Made by a program: the position numbers and the translations under genes | Source of the DNA: Microcoleus vaginatus WJT46-NPBG5 | GTDB taxonomy: Bacteria > Cyanobacteriota > Cyanobacteriia > Cyanobacteriales > Oscillatoriaceae | Direction of reading: 5' to 3' | NCBI GenBank assembly: GCA_019359355.1 | Contig: JAHHHM010000004.1 | Location: 186,001-250,000, forward strand | Length of the DNA stretch: 64,000 nt | Part shown: piece by piece, positions 37,853 through 47,330 of the stretch | Layout: the number at the start of each line of letters is the position of its first letter | Position numbering within the stretch: position 1 is the stretch's first letter | Notes under the pieces: generated by a model | The model's input: the letters and a program-made list of their open reading frames with translations, nothing else | What the model was told of the DNA's origin: nothing | The model's database searches: none

Positions 37853-40482
37853 TGCCCTCTGCTCCTATACTCCCCCTCTCCGGTACTCCCACTCTCCCCC
37901 TCAAAAGCTGGGGTAATGCCAAAGTTCATGCGTGCCAAGCCGCCGGGTTCTAACCGCACAAGTCGGGACTGGCTATTTCGTTCACTGAAATACTCATTTG
38001 GGGCGAAGGTGTAACCTGGAACGCTGGTAAGGTCGAGAACGCCGGTGCGGTAGCCGGGAAGGACGTTGGCAACGGAGAACAGGCCGTCATTGTCGGTGGT
38101 GATCCGGTTGCCATCGTCTAAGAAAACAACAGCATTGGGAACACCCGGTTCACCTTGTTGTTGCTCACCATCAAAGTTTTTATCAACAAAAACGCGCCCG
38201 ATGAGAGTGCCACAATCGGAAACAATTCCAGGGCGGATGACAAGGCGGTGGATGGCTGGGCCGTCTTTAATGTCGAGGTTGCTATCGGTACGCCGGCCAT
38301 TAACGGTGGCGGAGTTGCGACCGTCGCCCCGCACCGAGTCTGGGGTTAAGCGGGCGGCGTAGGCGATATTCAGGGTTTTACCGGCAGGAATCGTAAAGGT
38401 GCCGGCATTGAAGGTAATTTCTCGACCATTACTGTCGCTGGTAATAGTTACCGCTTGCCCGTCTAATTCACCGCGAACCGAGTCTGACCGGAAACTGAGG
38501 CCGAGGGGCAGCCGGTCGCGGACGGTGATGTTATTGGCAGGGGCGCTGGAAAGGTTGCGGATAGAAAGGCGATAGATAACCGTGTCTCCCGGTTCTGCGG
38601 CAATGCGATCGCCGGTTTTGATAATTTCGATTTCTCTGGCTTCGCAGACGGCGGCGCTGAGATCGAGAACGGCTAAATCCAGCCGCTGGCGGTTTGGATC
38701 TTGGGGGCTAAGACTGCCGGCAGATGAAGTATTGGTGGTGCCGGCACCAATTGGTCTGCCATCGAGGGAAGTGGCGGTGTAATTAATGGTGCCGGTGTTA
38801 CTCTGTCCGATCTCAATACGGATGCGGCGCTCGTTGTAGTTGGAATCTGGGGGCGGATTGACGACTAAAATATAGCGGCGTCCGGGCTCTAGTTGACCGC
38901 GATTTAAATCCAGTAGGAAGTTATAACCGCCTTGATCTCCGTTGGTGAGGAAGAAGGGGTTACTGTTTTCCGTATTGGGCGAACTGCCTTCTAAAATATC
39001 GTTACCGGCAATATCTGGATATTCTGTGCCGGTGAGGGCAATTAATTTACCGAGTCCAGTGCCGGTGGGATCGGCGGCGTCTGCTTCGTAGAGGGCAACA
39101 CTGAAGCCGGTGTAGTCCGGTAAAAGTTCGCCGGCACACCCTGTAATGCGTCCCAAGGGTGAAGTGAGAGGCTGTCTAACGGTGACGGGGGAAATAATCA
39201 CGCTTTGCCCCACCGGCTTGGTGACATCATTTTTGTCTCCAATATTGACGGTGACAGAGGTGCCGGTGTTGGGAACGGGTTTGACATCTACATCCACCAC
39301 GACGATGACGCCACCCCCAGGCGGGACGACAACGGGAGTCGGAGTGTTTGCCGGCACCGGCGTGGGAGTTGGGGTGGGGGTGGGTTCTGGAGTTGGGGTT
39401 GGAGTCGGAACTGGGGTAGGTGTGGGTTCTGGAGTTGGCGTGGGTGTCGGTTCCGGAGTTGGTGTGGGAAAGGGGATGGGAGTGGGAGTGGGCGTAGGTG
39501 TGGGACAGTCGGTGAGAAGAAATGCACCGGCATCCGCATTCACCACTTGATAGCGAACGCCGGTGACGGTTCCCGGACCGATTGTCTGCTGCTGAACGGT
39601 GCGCGGATCGGGAACTTCAAATCTTAAAGAGGTGTTGCCTGGGTTGGAGACGACGTACTCAAATTTAAGAACATCTCCTTCACCAACGCCGCTGCGAATG
39701 CCGCTGCGGATGTTATCGATTTCGCGGATAAAGTCGTCTCGCAGTTGGGTGAGAATATCGGCTTTGTCGGGGACTGCGCCTACCATTGCCTGAAAGCCGG
39801 TTTCAAAGGCTTGATTTGCAGATGTGCTGCCGGTGGAGGTGATCAGTGCGGCGATGGCTTGTTGAGTAGCAGTTTCTGCTTCTGTTTCTGTTAAACCGGC
39901 TGCCGTGAGTTGCGTTTTCACTAAATTGGCAAATACGGAAACGCCAATTTCTTGTGCCGCTGAACGTTCTAATCCTTGAATGATTTCCGCCTTTGCCGGC
40001 ACTGCTTGCACCACCGCATCTCTCGAAATTCTGGCAAGTTGGGAGAAGGTGGCGCTGGTGGGTTGCTCTGCCAGGGCAACGGTTACGGCGATCACGGCTT
40101 TGGTTGCTTCTTCTTGGGCAAAGCCAAGTCTGACTAATTCATCTGCCAATGCGCCGGCAAATGCGCCGGCAACGAAGTTATCATTGCCATCGCGAACGCC
40201 GCCTGGTGATATCCTGAGAGGGCCGGTGCCAATTAAACCCAAATTTGTTGCGTTAGAAAGTCCGTTGATGGGTTCTGGGTTGACTGAGTCACTATAGGTA
40301 AAACCGGCCTGATTTTGCACTAGCGTTCCGGGAATGACGCACTGAGGATCTTGTTCTTGCGCCACCACAGCAGCCGGTAAAAGTAAAGCCGTGAAAGGTA
40401 AAACAGTCAGAAGGGTGAAAAATGATGTTTCACTTTTCTTCTTTCTGGCTTTTTCTGTGAGTTGTGATGGCGGGTTGAACAC
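37849..40482 (-). CDS. DUF11 / SdrD-like secreted surface protein with helical insert and PT-rich linker
   Basis: Exported protein of 877 residues. Signal peptide: [17 protein letters not shown]. Residues about 95-260 form an unusual Ala-rich helical segment ([20 protein letters not shown]) set inside beta-domain sequence that resumes at [25 protein letters not shown] repeat linker lies near 323-390. A DUF11 domain follows ([31 protein letters not shown]), then an SdrD B-like or carboxypeptidase-regulatory-like domain ([36 protein letters not shown]). DUF11 domains often occur in stacked surface proteins. Four-base overlap with the barrel gene downstream indicates shared translation; the small DUF11-like gene lies 116 bases upstream. 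Confidence 0.82.
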   Translation of the reverse strand: MFNPPSQLTEKARKKKSETSFFTLLTVLPFTALLLPAAVVAQEQDPQCVIPGTLVQNQAGFTYSDSVNPEPINGLSNATNLGLIGTGPLRISPGGVRDGNDNFVAGAFAGALADELVRLGFAQEEATKAVIAVTVALAEQPTSATFSQLARISRDAVVQAVPAKAEIIQGLERSAAQEIGVSVFANLVKTQLTAAGLTETEAETATQQAIAALITSTGSTSANQAFETGFQAMVGAVPDKADILTQLRDDFIREIDNIRSGIRSGVGEGDVLKFEYVVSNPGNTSLRFEVPDPRTVQQQTIGPGTVTGVRYQVVNADAGAFLLTDCPTPTPTPTPIPFPTPTPEPTPTPTPEPTPTPVPTPTPTPEPTPTPTPTPVPANTPTPVVVPPGGGVIVVVDVDVKPVPNTGTSVTVNIGDKNDVTKPVGQSVIISPVTVRQPLTSPLGRITGCAGELLPDYTGFSVALYEADAADPTGTGLGKLIALTGTEYPDIAGNDILEGSSPNTENSNPFFLTNGDQGGYNFLLDLNRGQLEPGRRYILVVNPPPDSNYNERRIRIEIGQSNTGTINYTATSLDGRPIGAGTTNTSSAGSLSPQDPNRQRLDLAVLDLSAAVCEAREIEIIKTGDRIAAEPGDTVIYRLSIRNLSSAPANNITVRDRLPLGLSFRSDSVRGELDGQAVTITSDSNGREITFNAGTFTIPAGKTLNIAYAARLTPDSVRGDGRNSATVNGRRTDSNLDIKDGPAIHRLVIRPGIVSDCGTLIGRVFVDKNFDGEQQQGEPGVPNAVVFLDDGNRITTDNDGLFSVANVLPGYRTGVLDLTSVPGYTFAPNEYFSERNSQSRLVRLEPGGLARMNFGITPAFEGESGSTGEGEYRSRGQ
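39310..39515 (-). repeat. PT/PEPT low-complexity coding repeat
   Basis: GT-rich simple sequence on the + strand that encodes a Pro-Thr/Pro-Glu-Pro-Thr linker about 60 residues long in the 877-residue protein. Such linkers span the cell wall or separate domains. Open + strand frames here (GVGVG-type) are shadows. Confidence 0.85.
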
Positions 40483-40530
40483 CTGATTTTATACCTCTTG
40501 TTAGGTCATGAATTTGGGGATTTTGACGGA

Positions 40531-40560
40531 TTTTTTTAATTGCAGATAAACGCAGATGAA
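40531..40560 (+). repeat. Dispersed CGCAGAT repeat, copy 4
   Basis: TTTTTTTAATTGCAGATAAA followed by CGCAGATGAA. It sits in the 116-base spacer between the small DUF11-like gene and the 877-residue gene. Confidence 0.65.
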
Positions 40561-40598
40561 TTTGAAGTTTTTAGAAGTTTTTTGTTTCAAATAGATTT

Positions 40599-41201
40599 TT
40601 ATTTGACTTTGACTTGATAGGTTGCTCCGATTTCTGCCGGATTTACAGGTTTTGTAAATTCCCAGCGGATGTGTGTGTAAGCTTCTGCCGGCGCGGGTTT
40701 GGTTTCTACTCTCCCATCGGGAAGGGTTTCTTGAATGGTTGGGTTTGCTAGATATGTTTTAGCGTTATCAATGCTGTAAGTAATTTTCGCGTCTGTGGCG
40801 GTTGCTGAATTTAGTACATATACGCTTTGTTTGGGGATAGGTTGAGTAAGGACAAAGTTATTTACGAGTGAGGCTGTGCTATTTTCTCCGCGTAAGGTGT
40901 AACGAATAATGTCTCCGGGTTGCACAACTGCGTTTGCCGGTAATGTTTGCCAAGTAGTATTTTCTTTGCCATTTTCATCGGTGATGACGGCTTGTTTTTC
41001 TGCTTGTAAGCGCAGTTGCACCGACTTTGCAGGGGTTTGGGCTAGAAGGGTGATGTTTTGTTGAATTAATTTCTGAGGGTTTAATTTTTTGTTACTGAGC
41101 AAATGAGAGCTGGGGTGTGCTTCTTGGACTTTTAATAAGCTTGATTTGGGACTTGTTAAAAGTGTGATTGTGAGAGGTGCGAGCATTAGTAAATGTTGCA
41201 T
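40599..41201 (-). CDS. Small DUF11-like exported protein
   Basis: Protein of 200 residues. The N-terminus (MQHLLMLAPLTITLLTS) is hydrophobic and probably a signal peptide. The body is one DUF11-like beta-sandwich: ANAVVQPGDIIRYTLRGENS, PIPKQSVYVLNSATA and a final THIRWEFTKPVNPAEIGATY, a pattern common in cyanobacterial proteins that start with QPGD-Y-L. It lies between the two larger DUF11 genes in the same direction, so it is probably part of the same operon and may be a subunit of the same surface structure. Confidence 0.75.
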   Translation of the reverse strand: MQHLLMLAPLTITLLTSPKSSLLKVQEAHPSSHLLSNKKLNPQKLIQQNITLLAQTPAKSVQLRLQAEKQAVITDENGKENTTWQTLPANAVVQPGDIIRYTLRGENSTASLVNNFVLTQPIPKQSVYVLNSATATDAKITYSIDNAKTYLANPTIQETLPDGRVETKPAPAEAYTHIRWEFTKPVNPAEIGATYQVKVK

Positions 41202-41240
41202 TTTTATGACCCAAAATATATGGAGTTTTGATTATTGTGG

Positions 41241-41280
41241 TATTTTTTTAACTACAGATAAACACAGAGGAATGCGGATT
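41241..41280 (+). repeat. Dispersed CGCAGAT-type repeat, copy 5 (degenerate)
   Basis: TTTTTTTAACTACAGATAAA then CACAGAGGAATGCGGATT. This diverged copy lies in the spacer between the 867-residue gene and the small DUF11-like gene. Confidence 0.5.
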
Positions 41281-41372
41281 ATTTTCTTGGATGGTAGGGT
41301 TTTATTTGTTTTTGGTTTCTGTTGGAATAAATCTAGTTGTTGGGGTTATTTAGGTTGCCGCCAAAAAAGTTC

Positions 41373-43976
41373 TCAATTGACTCTACGCTGAAATGTAAAG
41401 GTTCCTGATTGACCAGGTGCTAAGGAATTCCGTACTATATTGACATATTTGGTTACATCCTCATTGACGTTAATGCCTGTTTGATCTTGTCCCTGAAGTG
41501 TTGCCGGCCTCCCACTGAAAAGAGTAATCGTTCCGCCGTTAGAATCAAGGGCAGATCCCACAATATTGCTTGTGTCAATGCCGGTTATTGGATTATTATC
41601 TCCATCGCTATTATCGTTATCAAGTGCCCAATTATTGCCTTTGGGATTGCTAACTGCTTCGTAGGTGGTTCCGTCTTCGGTGATGGTAATATCCCGTGCG
41701 GTTAAGGTGACATTGCCGGTTCCTCCTCCCGGGGTTGATATGTTTGTGTAGGTAAAGCGGAATTCGATAATGTTTCCCGGTGACGGTGTTTTAGCCGTTG
41801 TGCTAAATGTCTCTTGATCGGCAGGCACATCCGGGCCGGTTCCTTTCAAAACCCGCGACTCTTTCAACATCTGCAAAAAGCCGGTATAAACGCGATCAAT
41901 TTTGCGGTTTGCCGGCTCGCCTGTATCCAGCAAACCGTTTCCGTTACTATCAATAAAAGCCGCAATCGGCACGGGATACCCCCGTAATTGAGCCGTGGAA
42001 GGTAAGTCGATTTGCACGCTATAATTTGCGGTTTGATTGGTAGCTAAGTTGGTAATAATGACGGGGGGTTGTGAACTTGTAAACCCTGCGGTTGGATTAT
42101 AGGTATAAGTGGCAGATAAGTTGCCGTAAATAATCGTGACAATTGTTCCTGCCGGCAAATCATTGGCATTTGCCGGCGAGGTGGGTAAAAGGGTAATATT
42201 CGCAGGATTGGCGGCAGTATTTTGAACGGTGTTGGTAAATTCGACAGGCGCAGGATCAACCGGCTGTGCGGGATCTAATCCGGGGGGAATGGCTGTGGAT
42301 TTATTAACAAAATCATCGTTATCATCCGTTGATCCAACAGCCCCCGGTGCGCCCGGTGGGCCATTCAGAATCCCGGCAGATGGGCCAGTTACGATGACGA
42401 TGTTGGGTTCACCGCCTGGGCCGGTGCCGCTGTTATTATTGTTGGGGTCGGTTCCTTGATTACCTGGGTTGGGAACGCCTGGATCAATAATTGGGTTGCC
42501 GGTGCTGTCGGTGGAACCGGGGGTGCCATCATCATTAAAGTTATTGGGAACGCGATCACCCGATTCGTCATAAACCAGGGAGTCAGGATTACCGGCAGTT
42601 GAACCGATGACTTGAGCAAGGTTGGCGACGGTGGTGGTGGTTGTTAGCCGGCTGGTTACGACTTGGAAGGAAAAGCCGCTAATTAGAGTGCCGGTGGGAA
42701 CGGTTCCGTCTAAAATAAACCCGATCCGCGTTACATTGGCTAAGCCGCCAATTGCTGCGTCGTTGGGGTTGGTAGACCACTGCGCTTGCAAGGCATTCAC
42801 GGTTGCTGGATCGTCTTTGGTGAAGATTGCTTGCCACTGACTAGGAATGGTTCGGGTGTCAGTTAGTTGAGTCCCCGCCGGCACGACATCTGAAATTAAA
42901 ATTCGCGTCACAGAGGTGCCGTTAACCGTAATCGGCGTGCCGGCTAAGTCGGCGGGAACAATGCCGGTGCTGCCGCTAACGGTCTGCGACAGCACTTCCA
43001 GCGCTAAGTTATAAGTAATGCGATCATCACTCGCATCGGCGGGGTTGCCGGCATTAATCGGATCTGCATGGGTTTTATAAATCGCCGGCAAAGCCAGGGG
43101 GTTTGCCCCGACTGTCGCTGTCTGAGTGGCACTTGCCTCGCGGATGCCATTCGCCGGCACTCCTGCGGTTTCGCCGGCAACGCCATCTGGGTTATCCACG
43201 GTATAAACATCCCCAGGTTCGGCAGTTTGCGCCACGTTCTGCGCGTTATTGGGGGTTTGTCCGAGTTGCACGGCAATCTCATTGCCTTCGATTGCTTCTG
43301 GATTGAGTGTCACCGGCACTCGCACCCGAATTGATTCATTTGGAGCAAATGAGCCGGTTTCCACATCATCCGCCGTGAAGGTGAAGCCGGCGAGGGTTGA
43401 ACCGGCTGCTATATCTACCCACGTTTGCCCCCCATCCACGCTAATTTGCAGATTGCCGCTGACTGTGCCAGAACCAGTGACGGTTGCCTGGTTAGGAATT
43501 CTAAATTTTGTGGGATCGTTGCCCACGTTGGTGATTGTGTAGTTGAAATAAAGTAAATCGCCGGGTTCAATTTTGCTATTGCCATCCGCTTCGGTAAAGC
43601 CGGCTGCGGTTACGGTAATCCCCGCAACTTCTGCCACGGAGATCGTAACGGTGTTGGAAATTACCTCGTTAATTTCTCCGGTGTTGGGATCTTGATACGT
43701 TCCCGTTGCTTCGTTTTCGATCACCGTGCCTGCCGGTGTGCTTTGTGCTTGTGCCAAAGCCGGTAATAGTAAAAAAGAAAACGGCAAAACAAAGCAGCCA
43801 ACAGCCAAACGCCAGGACACAAAACGCTGTTTTTTCCTGATGTTTGACTTTCGACTTATTTTGCCATTTACGCTTTGTTTGCTACCTTTTTTTGTTTCAC
43901 CGGCCAGATGTAGCGCTGCTCCCCAAGCGCAGTCCTGTCGCCACAGACGGGCCGTCAATCGTTCGCATCGTTTCAC
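41373..43976 (-). CDS. DUF11-repeat exported surface protein
   Basis: Protein of 867 residues at the head of the surface operon. A positively charged N-terminal stretch precedes the signal segment WRLAVGCFVLPFSFLLLPALAQAQS. The mature part starts with IENEATGTYQDPNTGE and consists of beta domains: ITVTAAGFTEADGNSKIEPGDLLYFNYTI, a middle region rich in Gly/Asn/Pro with GVPANGIREA, a calcium-loop-like IDSNGNGLLDTGEP and a last module ending PGQSGTFTFQRRVN. The start is a GTG at 43976; a GTG at 43820, just before SWRLAVG, would give a compact signal peptide and is an alternative. It likely forms an extended surface or fibre protein; function inferred only from architecture and operon. Confidence 0.78.
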   Translation of the reverse strand: MKRCERLTARLWRQDCAWGAALHLAGETKKGSKQSVNGKISRKSNIRKKQRFVSWRLAVGCFVLPFSFLLLPALAQAQSTPAGTVIENEATGTYQDPNTGEINEVISNTVTISVAEVAGITVTAAGFTEADGNSKIEPGDLLYFNYTITNVGNDPTKFRIPNQATVTGSGTVSGNLQISVDGGQTWVDIAAGSTLAGFTFTADDVETGSFAPNESIRVRVPVTLNPEAIEGNEIAVQLGQTPNNAQNVAQTAEPGDVYTVDNPDGVAGETAGVPANGIREASATQTATVGANPLALPAIYKTHADPINAGNPADASDDRITYNLALEVLSQTVSGSTGIVPADLAGTPITVNGTSVTRILISDVVPAGTQLTDTRTIPSQWQAIFTKDDPATVNALQAQWSTNPNDAAIGGLANVTRIGFILDGTVPTGTLISGFSFQVVTSRLTTTTTVANLAQVIGSTAGNPDSLVYDESGDRVPNNFNDDGTPGSTDSTGNPIIDPGVPNPGNQGTDPNNNNSGTGPGGEPNIVIVTGPSAGILNGPPGAPGAVGSTDDNDDFVNKSTAIPPGLDPAQPVDPAPVEFTNTVQNTAANPANITLLPTSPANANDLPAGTIVTIIYGNLSATYTYNPTAGFTSSQPPVIITNLATNQTANYSVQIDLPSTAQLRGYPVPIAAFIDSNGNGLLDTGEPANRKIDRVYTGFLQMLKESRVLKGTGPDVPADQETFSTTAKTPSPGNIIEFRFTYTNISTPGGGTGNVTLTARDITITEDGTTYEAVSNPKGNNWALDNDNSDGDNNPITGIDTSNIVGSALDSNGGTITLFSGRPATLQGQDQTGINVNEDVTKYVNIVRNSLAPGQSGTFTFQRRVN

Positions 43977-44517
43977 TTGCTAAGACCCCACAGGGTAGAC
44001 GCCCCATATTTTTATAGCATGAACTTTTAAGTAAAAATTATTACATTTCTTGAATAAGTATTCGAGTACAAATACCGATTTGCCGGCACTCCTTGTCAAC
44101 TTACCTTTTTGCGAATACGGCTTATGAGGATTGAGAGAGACGCCGACATAAAAAGCCGTTTATATGTGACAAAATCTGATGGTAAGCGAACTCAGTTTAA
44201 GTTTTATTCGTTCAAAATCGTGTTAATTTTCCTAACATTCCTGGGATTGCCAATCGGATTTCAGAGAATTTCCTCGCAGGAAACTTAGGGAAATAAAAAG
44301 TTAAGAATAAATCGTTTTAAATAATCTTGTGCTGGGAAGTAAATAAACGCTACCGCAACTTATTTTTTCTGATAACGGCGTTTAAGCTTGCTTGCTTTCT
44401 TTGAAAAGCATTCAAACGGGAGAAGTTGCATAAAACTTTACTAAGCGCTTTGGCTTTGGAAAAAGCGCCTGAATTTTCACAAACAAGTGTCGGTGAAGAT
44501 TAAAATTTTTGTTTTCT
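43977..44517. other. Intergenic region upstream of the surface-protein operon
   Basis: About 540 bases between the choice-of-anchor L gene (ends at 44518) and the 867-residue gene. It should carry the operon promoter. GTATTCGAGTAC near 44057 is a small palindrome-like site with spacing different from an NtcA box. No gene is supported. Confidence 0.45.
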
Positions 44518-45363
44518 TTAGCTTCTGCGCCCTTTTAGGAATCCAATCACGCCGGCACCCAGTAAGCCCAGCACCACACTGGGTTCAGGAACCGTCTCAG
44601 CCGGTGGCGCTGTCCCCAGAGAACCGCCTTTGAGGAATACGGCAGAATCCATGAAGCCATCACCGGCATCTTTTATCTTGATCGAGAGTGTGTTCCGAGA
44701 ATTTTTGTTAAGCAGACCCTCAAATGCCAGCGTTTTCGTATAACCATCTAACTTGGTTAAAGTCCCAGGGCCGGCAGGATTGTTGATAAAATCTGGGTGA
44801 TAAGTTCCATCACGACTTGGGATGAGGTTTGAGATCGTCGCGTCTTGCCCGTCGCTCAACTTCGCTAAATTCGTGCCATTCAGCAAAAGCTCAAAAGCGT
44901 CGTTGTATTCAGATCCGCCAAATTCCAGAAACTCTTCCGATCCAAACACATATTGGAAAAACACCTTATCTGCTGTGCTGCCGGCGTCAAAGCTGATATC
45001 TAAGCTAATCGAGTCGTCAACGTCCCCTTCAACTCCAAAATCGGTGCTTAAATCGGTTGCGTAGTCAAGCAATTTTCCGTCTTCCGTATTCTCTCCCGGT
45101 ATCTGGGCGACGTTTCCTGTACTGAGAACGATGCCCGATCCCAGTTCAAAGGGATCATTGTCGAAAATTCCAAAGGCATTGGCGTTTCCGATGGAATTGA
45201 CTGAAAAATTGCTCAGTCCAGTGGTGTCACCCAGCAAAGACTGCAGTAAAGCGGAACCGTTGTTGTTTGGGGTAATGCTGAACCCTCGTGCCGGCGCGAC
45301 TGCTGTGCTGAGGAGTGCAGTCAGGGCAACTGCTGTTGTGGCGGTTGTTTGTAAAAGCTTCAT
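44518..45363 (-). CDS. PEP-CTERM protein with choice-of-anchor L domain
   Basis: Exported protein of 281 residues. Signal peptide: VALTALLSTAVAPARG. The body fits the choice-of-anchor L domain: a start like LLQSLLG-TGLSNFSV, LGSGIVLSTGNV and FQYVFGSEEFLEFGGSEYND. The C-terminus is a clear PEP-CTERM sorting signal: VPEPS, a hydrophobic stretch LGLLGAGVIGFL and a basic end KGRRS. PEP-CTERM proteins are processed by exosortase and reach the cell surface or extracellular matrix; no exosortase gene is in the window. It lies upstream of the DUF11 operon on the same strand and may belong to the same surface programme. A GGAG lies 13 bases before the ATG. Confidence 0.9.
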   Translation of the reverse strand: MKLLQTTATTAVALTALLSTAVAPARGFSITPNNNGSALLQSLLGDTTGLSNFSVNSIGNANAFGIFDNDPFELGSGIVLSTGNVAQIPGENTEDGKLLDYATDLSTDFGVEGDVDDSISLDISFDAGSTADKVFFQYVFGSEEFLEFGGSEYNDAFELLLNGTNLAKLSDGQDATISNLIPSRDGTYHPDFINNPAGPGTLTKLDGYTKTLAFEGLLNKNSRNTLSIKIKDAGDGFMDSAVFLKGGSLGTAPPAETVPEPSVVLGLLGAGVIGFLKGRRS

Positions 45364-45900
45364 ATTGTTGTCGCTCCGGAGGGCTAGATTTTGAGTACCA
45401 GAAGACGGCTAACCATAACGCCAAACTTCTGGCACAAATGGAAGCTGCTATTAGCCGTCAAGATGGTTAAGTTTATTGATCCAGCACTGAGCTAGATGTC
45501 ACCTTAATTTCTAGATTCGCATACATTTTTGAAAAAACCCAGTATTTTTGCGGAAAAGTTCCCGCTAATTCTATTAAAAAACTGATAAGTGGGATCGGCA
45601 AAATCGCCCAACGCCTGAATATCTCTAAATTTCAGGCATTTCTACCTATTATCTAAATTTAGACATCTTTAAAGCACCGGAGTAACAATCTACTCAAAAA
45701 ACAACTTTTGTTAAAACTTTATAAAATTCTCGTTCTTAAATTTTTTGATGAATGGGCCGGCAGCCGCGAAGTAGCCGGTTAAAACGCTAATATTTTTGTT
45801 TTCTAAGTTCCTTCTCTTCCTCTCCCTCTCTAGCCTAGCTTCTAGCCCCTATCGTTGGAGTTTGACTTTTGAACTGATGATTGAGAAAGTTCGCAGCCCT
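45364..45900. other. Intergenic region between minE and the PEP-CTERM gene
   Basis: AT-rich and without a convincing gene. GCCTGAA and TTCAGGC at 45613-45637 form a 7-base stem that might terminate the min transcript. TCTAAATTT occurs twice nearby. Confidence 0.45.
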
Positions 45901-46209
45901 TTATTCCACCGGCGTCTCGTTCTCGGTTTCTGGTTCATCCAGCTTGGCGCGAACTCGGCGGATAGGCAAGTTCGCGATCAAGGCTGTCGCCCGCTGACTA
46001 CTTTCTAAAGCAAACTCTAATCCGTCTGTCTCAATTTCTACATAACGAGAAACGACTTCTAGGATTTCTCTTTGCATAGATTCAATCATCTCCGGAGACA
46101 AGTCCGCCCGATCGTGGGCGATCACCAGTTTGAGCCGGCGTTTGACTTCCTGACGACTGTTGTCAGCACCGGCTCGAAGAAAAAGTCGCTCTAGAAGTTC
46201 GCTGATCAT
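45901..46209 (-). CDS. minE: Cell division topological specificity factor MinE
   Basis: MinE of 102 residues. It stimulates MinD ATPase and, with MinCD, keeps the Z ring at midcell. The N-terminal MinD-binding part contains AKRRLK-type [22 protein letters not shown], and the dimer domain has [16 protein letters not shown], typical of the family. The C-terminal tail is acidic and about 12 residues longer than usual. It follows minD after 128 bases full of simple repeats, so its expression may differ from that of minD. Confidence 0.95.
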   Translation of the reverse strand: MISELLERLFLRAGADNSRQEVKRRLKLVIAHDRADLSPEMIESMQREILEVVSRYVEIETDGLEFALESSQRATALIANLPIRRVRAKLDEPETENETPVE

Positions 46210-46321
46210 GGGACTAGGGGCTAAGGGCTAGGTGGGAGAGGGACTAGGGGTTAGGGGTTAGAGGGCACTCTAAACTCAAAACTCAGGACTCAGAACTCAA
46301 AAGCTCAACACTCAGCACTCG
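46210..46321. repeat. GGGACTAG and ACTCA simple repeats inside the min operon
   Basis: Two blocks: GGACTAGGGG/TTAGGGG units at 46210-46265 and ACTCAAAACTCAGGACTCAG-type units at 46273-46321. They nearly fill the spacer between minD and minE. Both families are common cyanobacterial intergenic repeats. Confidence 0.8.
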
Positions 46322-46337
46322 TTTTTTGCCAAGATCC

Positions 46338-47144
46338 TCACCTAATTTTGGCTGAAAACAGTTTGCGAAGGCGGGCAAAGATGCCGTCGTTATTCCCAGA
46401 TAGATCGAGAAATTCTATTTTCTGACCTTCGAGGCGTCTGGCGATGTTGTCAATTGCGGTGCCGGCTGTGGAAGATTGTTCTGATAAGACCAGAGGTTCG
46501 CCCCGGTTGGTGGAAACAATGACTTTTTCATCATCCGGGATCACGCCAATTAAGGGGATGGCGAGAATTTCTTGCACGTCTTGCACTGACATCATGTCAT
46601 TGGCTTGTACCATTGCCGGTCGTAGCCGGTTGACAATCAGGTGGATGCGCTTGACGCCATTGGCTTCTAGCAAGCCCACCACACGGTCGGCATCACGGAC
46701 GGCGGCAATTTCGGGGGTGGTGACGATCAAGGCTTCTTTGGCTGCGGCGATGGCATTTTGAAAGCCTTGCTCAATGCCGGCGGGACTGTCTACTAAAACA
46801 TAATCGTATTTACTGGCCAACTCAGTGATGAGTTGTTTCATTTGCTCTGGGGCGACGGCATCTTTCATGCGGTTTTGCGCCGCCGGCAGCAGAACGAGGC
46901 GAGGTTGCCGTTTATCTTTCACCAGCGCTTGCTCAAGCCGGCACTCTCCAGCGAGAACTTCCACGGCAGTGTAGACGATGCGGTTTTCCAAACCCAGAAG
47001 CAAGTCTAGATTTCTCAAACCAAAATCGGCATCAACGAGCGCCACCTGGCGACCCAATTTAGCCAGGGCCATTCCCAGATTAGCTGTACAGGTGGTTTTG
47101 CCCACCCCTCCTTTACCAGACGTAATGACAATAATGCGACTCAT
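46338..47144 (-). CDS. minD: Septum site-determining ATPase MinD
   Basis: MinD of 268 residues. This ParA/MinD-family ATPase binds the membrane when ATP-loaded, recruits MinC and oscillates or forms gradients with MinE. The deviant Walker A is SGKGGVGKTT at the start, followed by LVDADFGLRNLDLLLG and the VDSPAGIEQGF Walker B region. The C-terminal amphipathic helix (IFARLRKLFSAK) is the membrane-targeting sequence. It lies between minC and minE, all on the same strand. Confidence 0.97.
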   Translation of the reverse strand: MSRIIVITSGKGGVGKTTCTANLGMALAKLGRQVALVDADFGLRNLDLLLGLENRIVYTAVEVLAGECRLEQALVKDKRQPRLVLLPAAQNRMKDAVAPEQMKQLITELASKYDYVLVDSPAGIEQGFQNAIAAAKEALIVTTPEIAAVRDADRVVGLLEANGVKRIHLIVNRLRPAMVQANDMMSVQDVQEILAIPLIGVIPDDEKVIVSTNRGEPLVLSEQSSTAGTAIDNIARRLEGQKIEFLDLSGNNDGIFARLRKLFSAKIR

Positions 47145-47330
47145 GAAATGGTAAAACTCACGAACAGACTGCCGGTGAACCGAGATTTGGCCTTAACTGA
47201 AACCAGAGCGCTCCCTGAAATTTATTTTCTGATATTTGTGCATTGGGCAAAATTAATAGAACTTTATTAATTTGCGCTTAGCGGTTTAAATGTAGCACAG
47301 GGAAGGATTGAGGGGAACACACAGGCACGC

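Noticed and set aside
44055-44075. Possible NtcA box (GTA...TAC) upstream of the DUF11 operon
   Set aside because: Spacing is six bases, not the eight of an NtcA site, and no -10 box sits at the right distance.
20133-45675. TAGACATCTTTA-like motif near 20141 and again near 45660, with a weaker TTTAGACAT before crtR
   Set aside because: Too short and AT-rich to distinguish from chance in AT-rich spacers without a genome count.
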